Positions 24,212 to 32,640 of a stretch of 64,000 nt of DNA are shown here, in pieces. The notes below the pieces were generated by a model that was not told the DNA's origin, ran no database searches, and saw only the letters and a list, made by a program, of their open reading frames with translations. The DNA is from DASQMT01 sp963839615 (GTDB lineage: Bacteria > Actinomycetota > Thermoleophilia > Solirubrobacterales > Solirubrobacteraceae), in the NCBI GenBank assembly GCA_963839615.1, contig CAWIVY010000003.1, positions 120,196 through 184,195 of the forward strand, read 5' to 3'. How positions within the stretch are numbered: the first letter of the stretch is position 1; the number at the start of each line of letters is the position of its first letter. Both the position numbers and the translations under genes were made by a program.

Positions 24212-24301
24212 GACCGAGCTGACCCGACAGGCGGCTTGATCCTCAAGGACGGGTCGCGGGCGGCCGATCTGCAGGGATAACCGTAGGGATCCGTGAGCAA
24301 C

Positions 24302-24325
24302 GCATGCCGTCACGACACGGCATGC
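24302..24325. terminator. Perfect hairpin between regulator 3 and the diguanylate cyclase
   Basis: Arms GCATGCCGT and ACGGCATGC are perfectly complementary with a 6-nt loop (CACGAC). No T-run follows, so it is a weak terminator candidate or an operator dyad upstream of the cyclase gene, which starts 47 bp later. Confidence 0.45.
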
Positions 24326-24371
24326 AGAGCCAGGTGTCCTGCCAGCCAGCCCAACCGCCGAAAGGCTTCCG

Positions 24372-25286
24372 ATGTCGTCAGCCTCGCCTGCAGCCCCGGC
24401 CGCACCTGCGGACGTCGCGGCGCGCACCGATGCAGCCGACGAGCGGTCCGAGGGCAGCGCGAGCAACCAGGGAGCCGATAGGAATGCCGTCGTCGCGATC
24501 GGCATAGCCATGACGCTCGCTGTGATCATCTTCGCGCTGCGAGAGGCCTTGCCCAACCCGAACGAAGGGGTGACGAACCTCTACGCGGTCCCGATCGCCA
24601 TCGTGGCGGTGCGGTTCGGCGCGATCGGAGGCACCATCGCAGCGCTCCTGAGCCTTGCGCTGTTCGCCCAATGGGAGACGAGCAATTCGGACATATCTGT
24701 AGGGGTGATCGGCTATCTGAACCGTGGCACGGCGTTTCTCGTGCTCGGCTTGATCGTCGGGCGCTACGCAAGCGAGCGCCGACTGCTTGTCGCACGCTTG
24801 GCGAAGCTTGCGACGATAGATCCGCTCACCGGAATGGCGAACCGCGCAAGGTTCGAGGCTGAATTCACCGCCGAGCTCGCAAGGCATCGTCGACACGGGC
24901 GCCCGGGTGCGCTCCTGCTCGCAGACCTCGACGGCTTCAAGTCGATCAACGACAGCCTCGGGCACCGTGCCGGCGACCAGGTCCTCAAGGACGTCGCGAA
25001 TGTCATACGCGACCAGGTCCGCGGCACGGACACGATCGCTCGTATCGGCGGCGACGAATTTGTCGTGTTGCTCCCCGACACGTCTGCCGAGCAGGCCGAG
25101 GCGAAAGCGCGAATGCTGAGCGATGTGGTTGCCACAAGCGTTCGCACCGTCGGCGGGGAGCCGATCGTGTTGGGATTGAGCGTCGGCTGGGTCGGTTTCG
25201 ACGGCAACACGCTCGATTCGCCCGACCAGCTGCTGCATGCGGCCGACCAAGCGATGTATCGAGTCAAGGCCTGCCGCTACGCCTGA
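24372..25286 (+). CDS. Membrane diguanylate cyclase (GGDEF)
   Basis: 304 residues. Four to five membrane helices (about 38-58, 68-100, 112-130) precede a complete GGDEF domain. Substrate and metal residues: LLLADLDGFKSINDSLGH and the active site IGGDEF (GGDEF 226-230). A product-inhibition I-site RxxD (RGTD, 217-220) sits five residues upstream as required, so feedback control by c-di-GMP is expected. ATG at 24372 after GAAAGG. The N-terminal membrane part resembles MASE-type sensory modules but I cannot name it. Makes c-di-GMP from two GTP at the inner membrane. Confidence 0.92.
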   Translation: MSSASPAAPAAPADVAARTDAADERSEGSASNQGADRNAVVAIGIAMTLAVIIFALREALPNPNEGVTNLYAVPIAIVAVRFGAIGGTIAALLSLALFAQWETSNSDISVGVIGYLNRGTAFLVLGLIVGRYASERRLLVARLAKLATIDPLTGMANRARFEAEFTAELARHRRHGRPGALLLADLDGFKSINDSLGHRAGDQVLKDVANVIRDQVRGTDTIARIGGDEFVVLLPDTSAEQAEAKARMLSDVVATSVRTVGGEPIVLGLSVGWVGFDGNTLDSPDQLLHAADQAMYRVKACRYA

Positions 25287-25334
25287 CGTTTGCGGGCCAC
25301 CCACGGCGATGCCGCCGTGCGGGAGTCCAGCGCA

Positions 25335-26684
25335 TCATCGACGGGATCGGCGCTGGATGAATCGGTCCCGGCCGAATAGCGCCGCGAGGCCCACGAACGC
25401 CGCGATCGCCGAGGCGACGAGGATCGCGAGCTTGGCCTGCTCCTGCAGTGCCTCGTCGTCGAACGCGAGCACCGAGATGAAGATCGCGACGGTGAAGCCG
25501 ATCCCCTTGAGCGGCGCGACCGCACCGATCGCGGGCCAGTCCAGTCCGTCGGGCACGCGCGCGGGTCCGAACCTGACCGGGAGCCATGCGAAGAGCACTC
25601 CGCCGAGCGGCGCGCCGATCACGAGACCGAGCGCGATGCCCAGTCCGACAGGGCTGGTCAGTGCGTCGCCGAGACCGTCGAGCGAGACGGGCACGCCTGC
25701 GTTGGCCAGCGCGAAGATCGGCAGGACGAAGTACGCGCTCCAGGGATGGAGTTGGGCTTCCATCCTGGCAAGCGGTGAGACAGCTTCGCGCGCGATCCGG
25801 GACGTCTCGAGCATCGTCCCCTCGCTCAACTCGGCGTCATTGCCTTGCGAGATCTCCGTCAAACGAGCGGCGATCAGCGCTCCGGCCTCCTGGCGTGGAT
25901 AGAAGGCCAGCGCGGGCGTAAGGAAGCCGAGCGCCACGCCGGCGAGCGTCGGGTGAAGGCCCGACTCCAGCACCGCGATCCACAGGCCGGCGGCCAGGAT
26001 GAGGTAGGGGACGAGCAAGCGCACCCCGAGCTGACGCAGAAGCGCGACAGCCACGAGGAGCGCGCAGGCGCCGGCGAGCCAGTCCAGAGCGATCCCGTCC
26101 GAGAAGAAGACCGCGATCACCGCAATCGTCCCGATGTCGTCCACGATCGCCAGCGTCAGCAGGAAAGCGCGCAGATCGGGTGGCGCGCGCCTGCCGGCCA
26201 GGCCGAGGACGCCGACGGCGAACGCGATGTCGGTCGCGATCGGAATCGCCCACCCACCCAGCTGACCGCCGTCGAGGTTGATCGCCACGTAGGTGAGCGC
26301 AGCGCCGACCATGGTTCCCAACGCGGCCGCGATCGGCACCGCCGCGGAGCGCGGGTCGCGCAGCGACCCGAACAGCGCCTCCCGCTTGACCTCGAGTGCG
26401 ACGACGTAGAAGAAGCCCGCCATCAAGAGGTCGTTGACGACGTGCCGCAGATCCTCCTCGAACTCGAAGACACCCAAGTCGAGCGCGATCCGGGTCGTCC
26501 AGAGGTCCTCATAGGACGACTCCGACACATTCACCCACACGAGCGCCACCACGGCGGCCGCCATCAGCAGCGCGGCGCTGCCGGATTCCAGTTGCAGGAA
26601 CCGCTCCAGCGGGCGCACGATCAGTCGCGGCACCGGGCGCTCCGATCGCGACCAGGGTCGGGAGAACTCCTTGGGCGGCTTCAC
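25335..26684 (-). CDS. nhaA: Na+/H+ antiporter NhaA
   Basis: 449 residues, 12 membrane helices. The ion-binding helix pair is intact: IPIATDIAFAVGVLGLAG (helix IV, Asp equivalent to E. coli Asp133) and FLLTLAIVDDIGTIAVIAV (helix V, tandem Asp163/Asp164 equivalents). Also present are the VNDLLMAGFFYVVALEVKRE helix II signature and the PLKGIGFTVAIFISVLAF helix near the end, carrying the Lys300-equivalent region. Exports Na+ or Li+ in exchange for protons and controls pH. It reads towards the diguanylate cyclase, convergent, and lies at the right end of element 1 next to integrase remnant B. Confidence 0.95.
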   Translation of the reverse strand: MKPPKEFSRPWSRSERPVPRLIVRPLERFLQLESGSAALLMAAAVVALVWVNVSESSYEDLWTTRIALDLGVFEFEEDLRHVVNDLLMAGFFYVVALEVKREALFGSLRDPRSAAVPIAAALGTMVGAALTYVAINLDGGQLGGWAIPIATDIAFAVGVLGLAGRRAPPDLRAFLLTLAIVDDIGTIAVIAVFFSDGIALDWLAGACALLVAVALLRQLGVRLLVPYLILAAGLWIAVLESGLHPTLAGVALGFLTPALAFYPRQEAGALIAARLTEISQGNDAELSEGTMLETSRIAREAVSPLARMEAQLHPWSAYFVLPIFALANAGVPVSLDGLGDALTSPVGLGIALGLVIGAPLGGVLFAWLPVRFGPARVPDGLDWPAIGAVAPLKGIGFTVAIFISVLAFDDEALQEQAKLAILVASAIAAFVGLAALFGRDRFIQRRSRR

Positions 26685-26801
26685 TCCTGCTCGCGCTCGG
26701 GCTCAGCCATCCTCACGTCAGCGTACCTAGACACTGCGAGACAGACGCGGTACGAGCAGATGCAGGCCACGGCGACGCGCCAGTTAGCTGGCCGCGCCGA
26801 C

Positions 26802-27228
26802 CTGGGCCGACATCGACCTGGCCAACGGCCGCATCAGCGTCCGCGACGCCAAGACCGAGGCGGGCGAGCGTCTGGTCGACGTCCTGCCTGTGCTCCGGGA
26901 CGAGCTCACGATCCACCGGCACGCCGCCGGACATCCAGAGCCCGACGATCTCGTCTTCCCCACCTCGAGCGGCAGCCGCCGCGACAAGGACAACGCGCGC
27001 GAGCGCGTGATCCGTCCGGTTGTCGCCGCCGCCGGGGAGCTCCTGACCTCGCGCCGCCAGCCGCCCCTGCCGAGCGGCGTCACCGCGCACAAGCTGCGGC
27101 ACACGTTCGCCTCGATCCTGTACGTCCGGGGCGAGGACCCGGCCCCGAAGACGACGAAAGCCCCGCAGATGCGGGGCTTTCTGACGATGGGCGCGGCGGG
27201 TTTCGAACCTGCGACCTCTCGCGTGTGA
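26802..27228 (+). pseudogene. Tyrosine recombinase remnant B fused to a tRNA-Val end
   Basis: Reads WADIDLANGRISVRDAKTEA, DLVFPTSSGSRRDKDNARE and VTAHKLRHTFASILYVRGED, the middle of the catalytic domain with the HxLRH motif. The core-binding half is gone, and after GEDP the frame runs into a hairpin and a tRNA-Val 3' end (GFLTMGAAGFEPATSRV is translated tRNA), so the late His and catalytic Tyr are absent. Bases 26802-27232 match 34001-34431 with constant offset 7199 and no gaps, differing at roughly one position in twenty. Confidence 0.85.
27157..27180. terminator. tRNA-flanking hairpin, copy at element 1/2 junction
   Basis: Arms AAAGCCCCGC and GCGGGGCTTT with loop AGAT, flanked by A and T runs so it can act in both directions. 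It corresponds to the hairpin downstream of the intact tRNA-Val (48667-48684) and is copied together with the tRNA end. Confidence 0.75.
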
Positions 27229-27232
27229 AGCG
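27188..27232 (-). repeat. tRNA-Val 3' fragment, attachment-site copy 1
   Basis: 45 bp identical to bases 48695-48739, covering the discriminator base, acceptor 3' strand, T-arm, variable loop and most of the anticodon arm of tRNA-Val. Identity stops after GAAGCG. This is the classic trace of integration by a tyrosine recombinase into a tRNA 3' end. Confidence 0.85.
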
Positions 27233-27271
27233 CGATCAGGGCCTCCCCGAGCACCCGCCCGACCAGGATCA

Positions 27272-27370
27272 TTTGTTCTGATTTGCTGCGAGTTCCCGCG
27301 GCGCCGGCCAGTGCGCGGGACGAGTCCGCAATTTGCGGTGATTCGCCCGTTTGGGCACTGGTGCCCAATC
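27272..27370. repeat. Conserved element-end repeat, copy 2
   Basis: Starts TTTGTTCTGATTTGCTGCG and ends ATTCGCCCGTTTGGGCACTG plus GTGCCCAATC. It is 10-11 bp shorter than copies at 15690 and 34471 through an internal gap. Contains the perfect dyad GGGCAC-TG-GTGCCC. Confidence 0.75.
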
Positions 27371-27514
27371 ATCTGCGCGGCTCCAGCGCGCGAGAGGTCA
27401 CTCCCGGGAGGTCCGTGGGAAACGTGTGACCAGGCGCTAGTTGAGCGCGGGCGCCTGATGTGTCGTTGTGCTGTTGAGCGATGCGCTCGCCGGACTTCAC
27501 CGGTCATACCGGCC

Positions 27515-27538
27515 ACAACTTTGCGGTGGTATAGTTGT
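27515..27538. promoter_or_regulatory. Dyad upstream of the ArsR gene (candidate operator)
   Basis: Inverted arms ACAACT and AGTTGT separated by 12 bp, ending 4 bp before the ArsR start codon. The right arm overlaps a TATAGT that could be a -10 box. The size and place suit an ArsR-family autoregulatory site. Confidence 0.55.
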
Positions 27539-27542
27539 GTTA

Positions 27543-27896
27543 ATGAGTGAGCCCCTCTCCATCCCCCATCCACTTCCGGAGGCGCTCGTCGAGCTCATCG
27601 CCCAGCGCTTCCGGGTCATCGGCGAACCCATGCGCATCCGCCTGCTCGACGCGCTGCGCGACGGGCCCTTGACCATCAACGAGCTCACCGAGGCGCTGGG
27701 CGCCTCGCAGCAGAACGTCTCCAAGCACGTCGGCGTGCTCGCCCGGGCCGGCATCGTCGCCCGGGAGAAGGAGGGCAACCGCGTCCGCTGCTCCATCGCC
27801 GACCCGACCATCTTCGAGCTGTGCGAGCTCGTCTGCGGCGGCCTGCGCAAGCAGGTCGCCGAGCTCGACCAGCTGCTCGCTGGCGGTGCCGCATGA
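27543..27896 (+). CDS. ArsR-family transcriptional repressor
   Basis: 117 residues with a winged helix-turn-helix: EPMRIRLLDALRDGPLTINELTEALGASQQNVSKHVGVLARAGIVAREKEGNRVRCSI. The metal box ELCVCD of arsenic and cadmium sensors is absent. Cysteines are at 83, 94 and 98, close to the C-terminal dimer helix. In BigR/SqrR-type relatives two cysteines form a polysulfide bridge that releases DNA; here the downstream persulfide genes make a sulfur-sensing role plausible, but the cysteine positions are not the canonical pair. ATG at 27543, 4 bp after a dyad operator. First gene of the sulfur operon. Confidence 0.85.
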   Translation: MSEPLSIPHPLPEALVELIAQRFRVIGEPMRIRLLDALRDGPLTINELTEALGASQQNVSKHVGVLARAGIVAREKEGNRVRCSIADPTIFELCELVCGGLRKQVAELDQLLAGGAA

Positions 27897-27971
27897 GCGC
27901 CACCTGCTCGCCCTCTCGCCCCGGCTGGCCGCCGGAGCGGGTGCCCACCTCCTAGCCCCTCACCTACGCCA

Positions 27972-30089
27972 ATGCCTTCCACTCCTTCCTACGGACCCAT
28001 CGGCCGCCTCGGCCGCTGGACCGCCACGCACTTCAAGCTCGTCGCCATCGCCTGGGCGGTTCTCGCCATCGGCCTCGGCATCTTCGCGCCCAAGGTCGAG
28101 CACGCCCTCTCCGGCGCCGGCTGGGAAGCGACCGGTTCAGAGTCGCTTCAGGTCCGCGAGACCGTCGACCGCGAGTTCGGCGGCCAGTCCTCGTCCGCGC
28201 TGATGGTCGTCGTGCACTCCGCCGACAAGACCGCGACCGACCCGGCGTTCAAGGCCGTCGTCGCCGAGACCCAGGACGTCCTGGCCGCCGACGCGCGGGT
28301 GACCGAGATCATCCCGCCGCAGTCAGGTCGGTCCATTTCCCTTGACGGTCACACCGCCATCGTGCAGGCCGGCGCCGGCGCGAGCTCGAACGAGATGGTC
28401 CGCGCCGCCGACGACCTCAAGGAGGAGCTCGCCGCGCTGCCCGCCGACGGGGTCCAGGTCTCGCTGACCGGTGCCTCCGGGATGTGGTCGGACTTCAACG
28501 AGGCCAACAAGAGCGCGATGATGAAGTCCGAGCTGATCTCTTGGCCGGTCACGCTCGCCATCTTGCTGCTCGCGTTCGGCTCGCTCGTGGCCGCCGGGCT
28601 GCCGCTGATGCTCACCATCCTCGGCCTCGTCGCCTCCGCCGGCTCGCTGTACCTCGGCACGCAGGTCCTGGACATCTCCATCTGGGCGATGAACTTCGCG
28701 CTGATGTTCGCGCTCGCGCTGGGCATCGACTACGCGCTGTTCATCGTCTACCGCTTCCGCGGCGCGTTCTTCGGCTCCAAGGCGCCCGTCGAGGACGCCG
28801 TCGCCGAGACCATGGACACCGCCGGCAAGGCCGTCCTGTTCTCCGGGCTGACCGTGCTCATCTCCCTGTCGGCGGTGATGCTCGTGCCCTCGCCCGCGTT
28901 CCGGTCGATGGCGCTCGGCATCATGCTTTCGGTCGCCTTCATCCTGGCGGCGACGCTCACGCTGCTGCCCGCCGTGCTGGCCAAGCTCGGCCCGCGCGTC
29001 GACAAGCTCTCGCTGCCGTGGATGCACTCGGGCGAGCACCGCTCGCCGCGCTTCGCCGCCTGGGCCGAGCGCCTCTGGCGCCGGCCGCTGGCCTACGGCG
29101 CCGTCGCCGTCGCGGCCCTCGTCGCGCTGAGTATCCCGGTGCTCGGTCTGCAGACCGGCATGCCGTCCATCAAGGTCGTGCCCGAGGAGGACGGCTCGCG
29201 CGTCGCCTACACCCAGGTGCAGGACGCGTTCGGCAAGGGCGCGCCCGGCGCGCTGCAGGTCGTCGCGCCAAAGGCCGATGCCGACCGCGCCGCGGCCGTC
29301 GCGAAGAACGACCCCGGCGTCGCGGAGGTCATGCCCGGCATGCCCGGGCGCGGTGGCAACGCGATGGTGCAGGTCGTCCCCAAGCAGGACCCGTCGGACC
29401 CGGCCGTCGGCGCGACTATCGACCGGCTGCGCTCGGACCTTCCCGACGGCGCGGTTGTCGGCGGGTCGGTGGCCGAGAACCACGACCTCGAAGAGGCGCT
29501 GACCGCCAAGACCCCACTGGTCATCGGCGTCGTTCTCGCGCTCGGCTTCCTGCTGCTGCTGGTCGCGCTGCAGGCGCCGATCCTCGCCGCTGTCGGCGTG
29601 GTCACCAACCTGCTGGCGGTCGGCGCGGCGTTCGGCGTCGCCCGGCTCATCTTCCAAGAGGGCCACCTCGCCGACCTGCTCGGACTGGAGCCGCAGGGCT
29701 TCCTGAACGCGTGGGCTCCCGTGTTCTTCTTCGCGATGGTCTTCGCCATCTCGATGGACTACACGGTCTTCCTGCTCTCCAGCGCCAAGGAGCACTGGGA
29801 CCGCACCAAGGACCCGCGCGAAGCGATGGTCGGCGGCGTCGCGCACTCCGGCCGCGTCGTCTTCGCCGCCGCCGCGGTGATGGTCGCCGTGTTCTTCACC
29901 TTCGCCCTGAGCGGCCCGCTGCCGCCCAAGGAGATGGGCGTCATCCTCGGCATCGCCGTCCTGCTCGACGCCGCCCTGGTCCGCCTGCTGCTCGTCCCGG
30001 TCGCGCTGCGGCTGCTCGGCAAGTGGGCGTGGTGGCTGCCCAAGCCGCTGGACCGCGTCCTGCCCGACGTCCGCTTCGGACACGCCTAA
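27972..30089 (+). CDS. MMPL/RND-type transporter
   Basis: 705 residues in two similar halves, each with one membrane helix, an extracytoplasmic domain and a five-helix bundle. Family motifs: ALGIDYALFIVYRFRGAF in the first bundle and AISMDYTVFLLSSAKE in the second, carrying the Asp-Tyr pairs used for proton relay in MmpL proteins. MMPL proteins export lipids or small hydrophobic compounds. No lipid synthesis gene is adjacent; the surrounding operon concerns persulfide and sulfite, so the cargo is unclear. ATG at 27972, 76 bp after the ArsR gene; the rhodanese gene follows 8 nt after the stop. Confidence 0.9.
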   Translation: MPSTPSYGPIGRLGRWTATHFKLVAIAWAVLAIGLGIFAPKVEHALSGAGWEATGSESLQVRETVDREFGGQSSSALMVVVHSADKTATDPAFKAVVAETQDVLAADARVTEIIPPQSGRSISLDGHTAIVQAGAGASSNEMVRAADDLKEELAALPADGVQVSLTGASGMWSDFNEANKSAMMKSELISWPVTLAILLLAFGSLVAAGLPLMLTILGLVASAGSLYLGTQVLDISIWAMNFALMFALALGIDYALFIVYRFRGAFFGSKAPVEDAVAETMDTAGKAVLFSGLTVLISLSAVMLVPSPAFRSMALGIMLSVAFILAATLTLLPAVLAKLGPRVDKLSLPWMHSGEHRSPRFAAWAERLWRRPLAYGAVAVAALVALSIPVLGLQTGMPSIKVVPEEDGSRVAYTQVQDAFGKGAPGALQVVAPKADADRAAAVAKNDPGVAEVMPGMPGRGGNAMVQVVPKQDPSDPAVGATIDRLRSDLPDGAVVGGSVAENHDLEEALTAKTPLVIGVVLALGFLLLLVALQAPILAAVGVVTNLLAVGAAFGVARLIFQEGHLADLLGLEPQGFLNAWAPVFFFAMVFAISMDYTVFLLSSAKEHWDRTKDPREAMVGGVAHSGRVVFAAAAVMVAVFFTFALSGPLPPKEMGVILGIAVLLDAALVRLLLVPVALRLLGKWAWWLPKPLDRVLPDVRFGHA

Positions 30090-30097
30090 GGAGCTCG

Positions 30098-30424
30098 ATG
30101 TTCACCTCACGCAAACACACCCTGGACCTTTCCACGACGCTGCTCGAGCTCCGAGCCGGACGCCTGGCGCTCTACGACGTCCGCGAGGGCAACGAGCGCG
30201 CCGAGGATTTCATCCCTGGCTCACGCCACTTGCCGCTCGGTCAGGTCAAAGCGCGCCTCGGCGAGCTTCCGCGCGACAAGCCCGTCGCGTTCATCTGCCG
30301 GACCGGCCGGCGTTCCGCGATGGCCACCAGCACGGCACGACGCGCGGGTTTCGACGCCCACAACGTCAAGGGCGGCATGACCGCCTGGGACCAACAACTC
30401 GACCACGGACGGAGGCCCAAGTGA
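30098..30424 (+). CDS. Single-domain rhodanese (sulfurtransferase)
   Basis: 108 residues. ALYDVREGNERAEDFIPGSRHLPL and the active loop ICRTGRRSA with Cys67 as persulfide carrier, ending NVKGGMTAWDQQL, cover a whole rhodanese domain. The six-residue loop (CRTGRRS) suits thiosulfate or persulfide transfer. AAGGAG precedes the ATG at 30098. Its stop overlaps the next start (GTGA), so sulfur transfer between this protein and the dioxygenase-rhodanese fusion is likely. Confidence 0.92.
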   Translation: MFTSRKHTLDLSTTLLELRAGRLALYDVREGNERAEDFIPGSRHLPLGQVKARLGELPRDKPVAFICRTGRRSAMATSTARRAGFDAHNVKGGMTAWDQQLDHGRRPK

Positions 30425-31815
30425 TCTTCCGCCAGCTCACCCACGACGACCTCGGCTGTGCCAGCTACCTCATCGGCGACGAGGACGCCGGCGTCGCCGC
30501 GGTCGTCGACCCCAAGCTCGACATCGACGAGTACCTGCGCCTCGCGCGCTACCTCGGCGTGCGTATCGAGCACGTCCTGGAAACCCACAACCACGCCGAC
30601 CACGTCTCCGGCCACGGCCGGCTCGTCGCCGCGACCGGCGCGACCGTGCACATCCACCGCGACGCCGAGCCCGAGTACGACCACCAGCCGTTCGACGACG
30701 GCTGGGAGCTTGAGCTCGGCTCCGTGACGGTTCGCGCGCTGCACACGCCCGGCCATCGCCCCGAGCACACCGCGTTCGCACTCGTCGACACCGCCCGCTC
30801 GGACGAGCCGTGGGCGGTCCTGACGGGCGACACGCTGTTCGTCGGCGACATCGCCCGCCCCGACCTCGCCGTCGACAAGGAGGAAGGCGCGCGCAGCATC
30901 TTCCACTCGCTCAACGACAAGCTCATGAGCCTGCCCAACTCCGTCGAGGTGTGGCCGGGACACCTCGGCGGGTCGTTGTGCGGCGGACCCGGCATGGACC
31001 TCAAGGTCGCCTCGACCATCGGCTTCGAGCGGGCCAACCAAGACCTGCTGCAGGTCACCGACGAGGACGAGTTCGTCGAGAAGACGACCTCCACCCTCGG
31101 CCCGCAGCCGCCGAACTTCAAGAACATCGTCGCGCTCAACCGGGGGCCGCTGGTCAAGGAGACCGTCGAGGCGCACCCGCTGAGCCCGCGCCAGGTCCAG
31201 CAGGCGCAGGCCGACGGCGCGCTCGTCGTCGACGTCCGTACCGAGCTGCAGTTCGACGAGGCGCACATCCCCGGCTCGGTCAGCATTACCGCCCGCAGGG
31301 CAGGGTTCGGCTCCAAGCTCGCCTGGCTGGCCAAGCCCGAGCAGCCCATCGTGCTCGTCGGCCGCGACGACGACGACGCCATCGAGGCAGCTCACCTCGC
31401 CGGCGCCGTCGGCCTGCGCAACATCGCCGGCTGCCTCGCCGGCGGCATGACCTCCTGGCGCGAGGAGAAGCTCGACGTCGACCGCGTCGAGCGGATGACC
31501 GTCCCGGAACTGCACGACCGCTGGCAGCGCGACGGCGACGGCCTACAGGTCCTCGACGTGCGCGAGCAGAGCGAGTGGGACAACGGCTACATCCCCGGCT
31601 CCGTCCACGAGCCCTACCACGACATCCACGGCATCCCTGACGGCATCGACGCCACCACGCCGGTCGCGGTCATCTGCGGCTCTGGGCAGCGCTCCGCCGT
31701 CGCCGCGAGCCTGCTGCAGCGCTTCGGCGGCGAGCAGGTCATCCACGTCGTCGAAGGCGGCGTACCGCTGTGGAAGCGCGAGGGCTGGCCGACCGAGCAG
31801 CCCGACAAGGCATAA
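30421..31815 (+). CDS. Persulfide dioxygenase (ETHE1-like) fused to two rhodanese domains
   Basis: 464 residues. Residues 1-245: metallo-beta-lactamase fold with THNHADHVSGHG (His56, His58, Asp60, His61), HTPGHRPEHTAF, LTGDTLFVGDIARPD and WPGHLGGSLCG, the mononuclear iron pattern of ETHE1/Blh persulfide dioxygenases, which oxidise glutathione-type persulfide to sulfite. Residues 255-355: a rhodanese domain whose active loop is VGRDDDD with no Cys, so inactive. Residues 365-460: a second rhodanese with Cys419 in VICGSGQRSA, active. GTG start coupled to the upstream rhodanese. Together with the TauE exporter downstream, a path persulfide to sulfite to export is suggested. Confidence 0.92.
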   Translation: MIFRQLTHDDLGCASYLIGDEDAGVAAVVDPKLDIDEYLRLARYLGVRIEHVLETHNHADHVSGHGRLVAATGATVHIHRDAEPEYDHQPFDDGWELELGSVTVRALHTPGHRPEHTAFALVDTARSDEPWAVLTGDTLFVGDIARPDLAVDKEEGARSIFHSLNDKLMSLPNSVEVWPGHLGGSLCGGPGMDLKVASTIGFERANQDLLQVTDEDEFVEKTTSTLGPQPPNFKNIVALNRGPLVKETVEAHPLSPRQVQQAQADGALVVDVRTELQFDEAHIPGSVSITARRAGFGSKLAWLAKPEQPIVLVGRDDDDAIEAAHLAGAVGLRNIAGCLAGGMTSWREEKLDVDRVERMTVPELHDRWQRDGDGLQVLDVREQSEWDNGYIPGSVHEPYHDIHGIPDGIDATTPVAVICGSGQRSAVAASLLQRFGGEQVIHVVEGGVPLWKREGWPTEQPDKA

Positions 31816-31820
31816 CCAGC

Positions 31821-32615
31821 GTGCTGCTGGCCATCCCGTTCGGGCTCGCCATCGGGCTGGCCGTCGGCACCCTTGGGGGCGGCGGCTCCGTGCTCGCCGT
31901 CCCCATCCTCGTCTACGTCCTCGACCAGACCGTCCCCGAGGCGACCACCGCATCGCTCCTAGTCGTCGCCGCCGGGGCGGTCGCCGGCGGGCTCAGCCAC
32001 GCGCGCGCCGGCCGCGTCTGCTGGCGCCACGCCGGCTCGTTCACCGCGGCCGCCGTCCCCGGCATCGCGCTCGGCACGCTCGCCGCCGAAGCCGTCAGCG
32101 GGCCGCTGCTGCTCGCCGGCTTCGCGCTGGTGATGCTCGCGGCTGCGAACGCCACCTGGCGCAAGGCCGACGACCACGAACCCGAGCCAGACGGTACCTG
32201 GGAAGGCGGCGGCGCCTGCCCGCCGCTACGACTCCCGCGCGATCTCGTCGCCGGGGCCGCCGTCGGGTTCGTCACCGGCTTCTTCGGCGTCGGCGGCGGC
32301 TTCCTCATCATCCCCACGCTGGCCATCGCGCTTGCCTTCACCATGCGCACCGCCGTCGGGACCTCGCTGACGATCATCACCGCGACATCGCTGCTCGGCC
32401 TCGGCGCGCACCTGCTCGCCGGACGCACCGTCGACGTCGAGGTAACTGCGGCGCTCACCGTCGCCTGCGTCGCCGGCGCAGTCGTCGGCGCCTCACTTGC
32501 AGGCCGCATCCCACAGCGCGCGCTCGGTCGCGGGTTCGCGCTGCTCGTCGTGGGGGTGGCCGCCTACCTGCTCGTTTCCATTGCCTTCCTCGGCGGCCCG
32601 CCGGGCAGCGCCTGA
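31821..32615 (+). CDS. TauE/SafE family sulfite/anion exporter
   Basis: 264 residues, eight membrane helices in two repeats. Each repeat has the family glycine motif: AVGTLGGGGSVLAVPILVY and VTGFFGVGGGFLIIPTL. GTG start at 31821, 5 nt after the dioxygenase gene. TauE/SafE proteins export sulfite, sulfoacetate or related anions; its place behind a persulfide dioxygenase favours sulfite. Cytoplasmic membrane. Confidence 0.9.
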   Translation: MLLAIPFGLAIGLAVGTLGGGGSVLAVPILVYVLDQTVPEATTASLLVVAAGAVAGGLSHARAGRVCWRHAGSFTAAAVPGIALGTLAAEAVSGPLLLAGFALVMLAAANATWRKADDHEPEPDGTWEGGGACPPLRLPRDLVAGAAVGFVTGFFGVGGGFLIIPTLAIALAFTMRTAVGTSLTIITATSLLGLGAHLLAGRTVDVEVTAALTVACVAGAVVGASLAGRIPQRALGRGFALLVVGVAAYLLVSIAFLGGPPGSA

Positions 32616-32640
32616 ACCCAGCACCCAACCGGAGGTCATC

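Larger units (their letters stand above)
15690..27232. mobile_element. Putative tRNA-Val-anchored element 1 (two-component/ion-transport cargo)
   Basis: Left boundary is the conserved element-end sequence directly behind integrase remnant A; right boundary is integrase remnant B fused to a 45-nt tRNA-Val 3' end. Cargo: two histidine kinase/response regulator operons with matching small membrane proteins, ArsB/NhaD-type permease, CBS protein, third regulator, diguanylate cyclase, NhaA. No conjugation genes remain. The unit is inferred from the repeated boundary order (integrase, tRNA end, conserved end), not from an observed excision. Confidence 0.55.

Noticed and set aside
27188..27232. A second functional tRNA-Val gene
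   Set aside because: Only the 3' 45 nt are present; D-arm and 5' acceptor strand are missing, likewise at 34387.
28484..30424. Long plus-strand frame inside the MMPL gene
   Set aside because: Out-of-frame shadow; only its final part, the rhodanese from 30098, is a gene.
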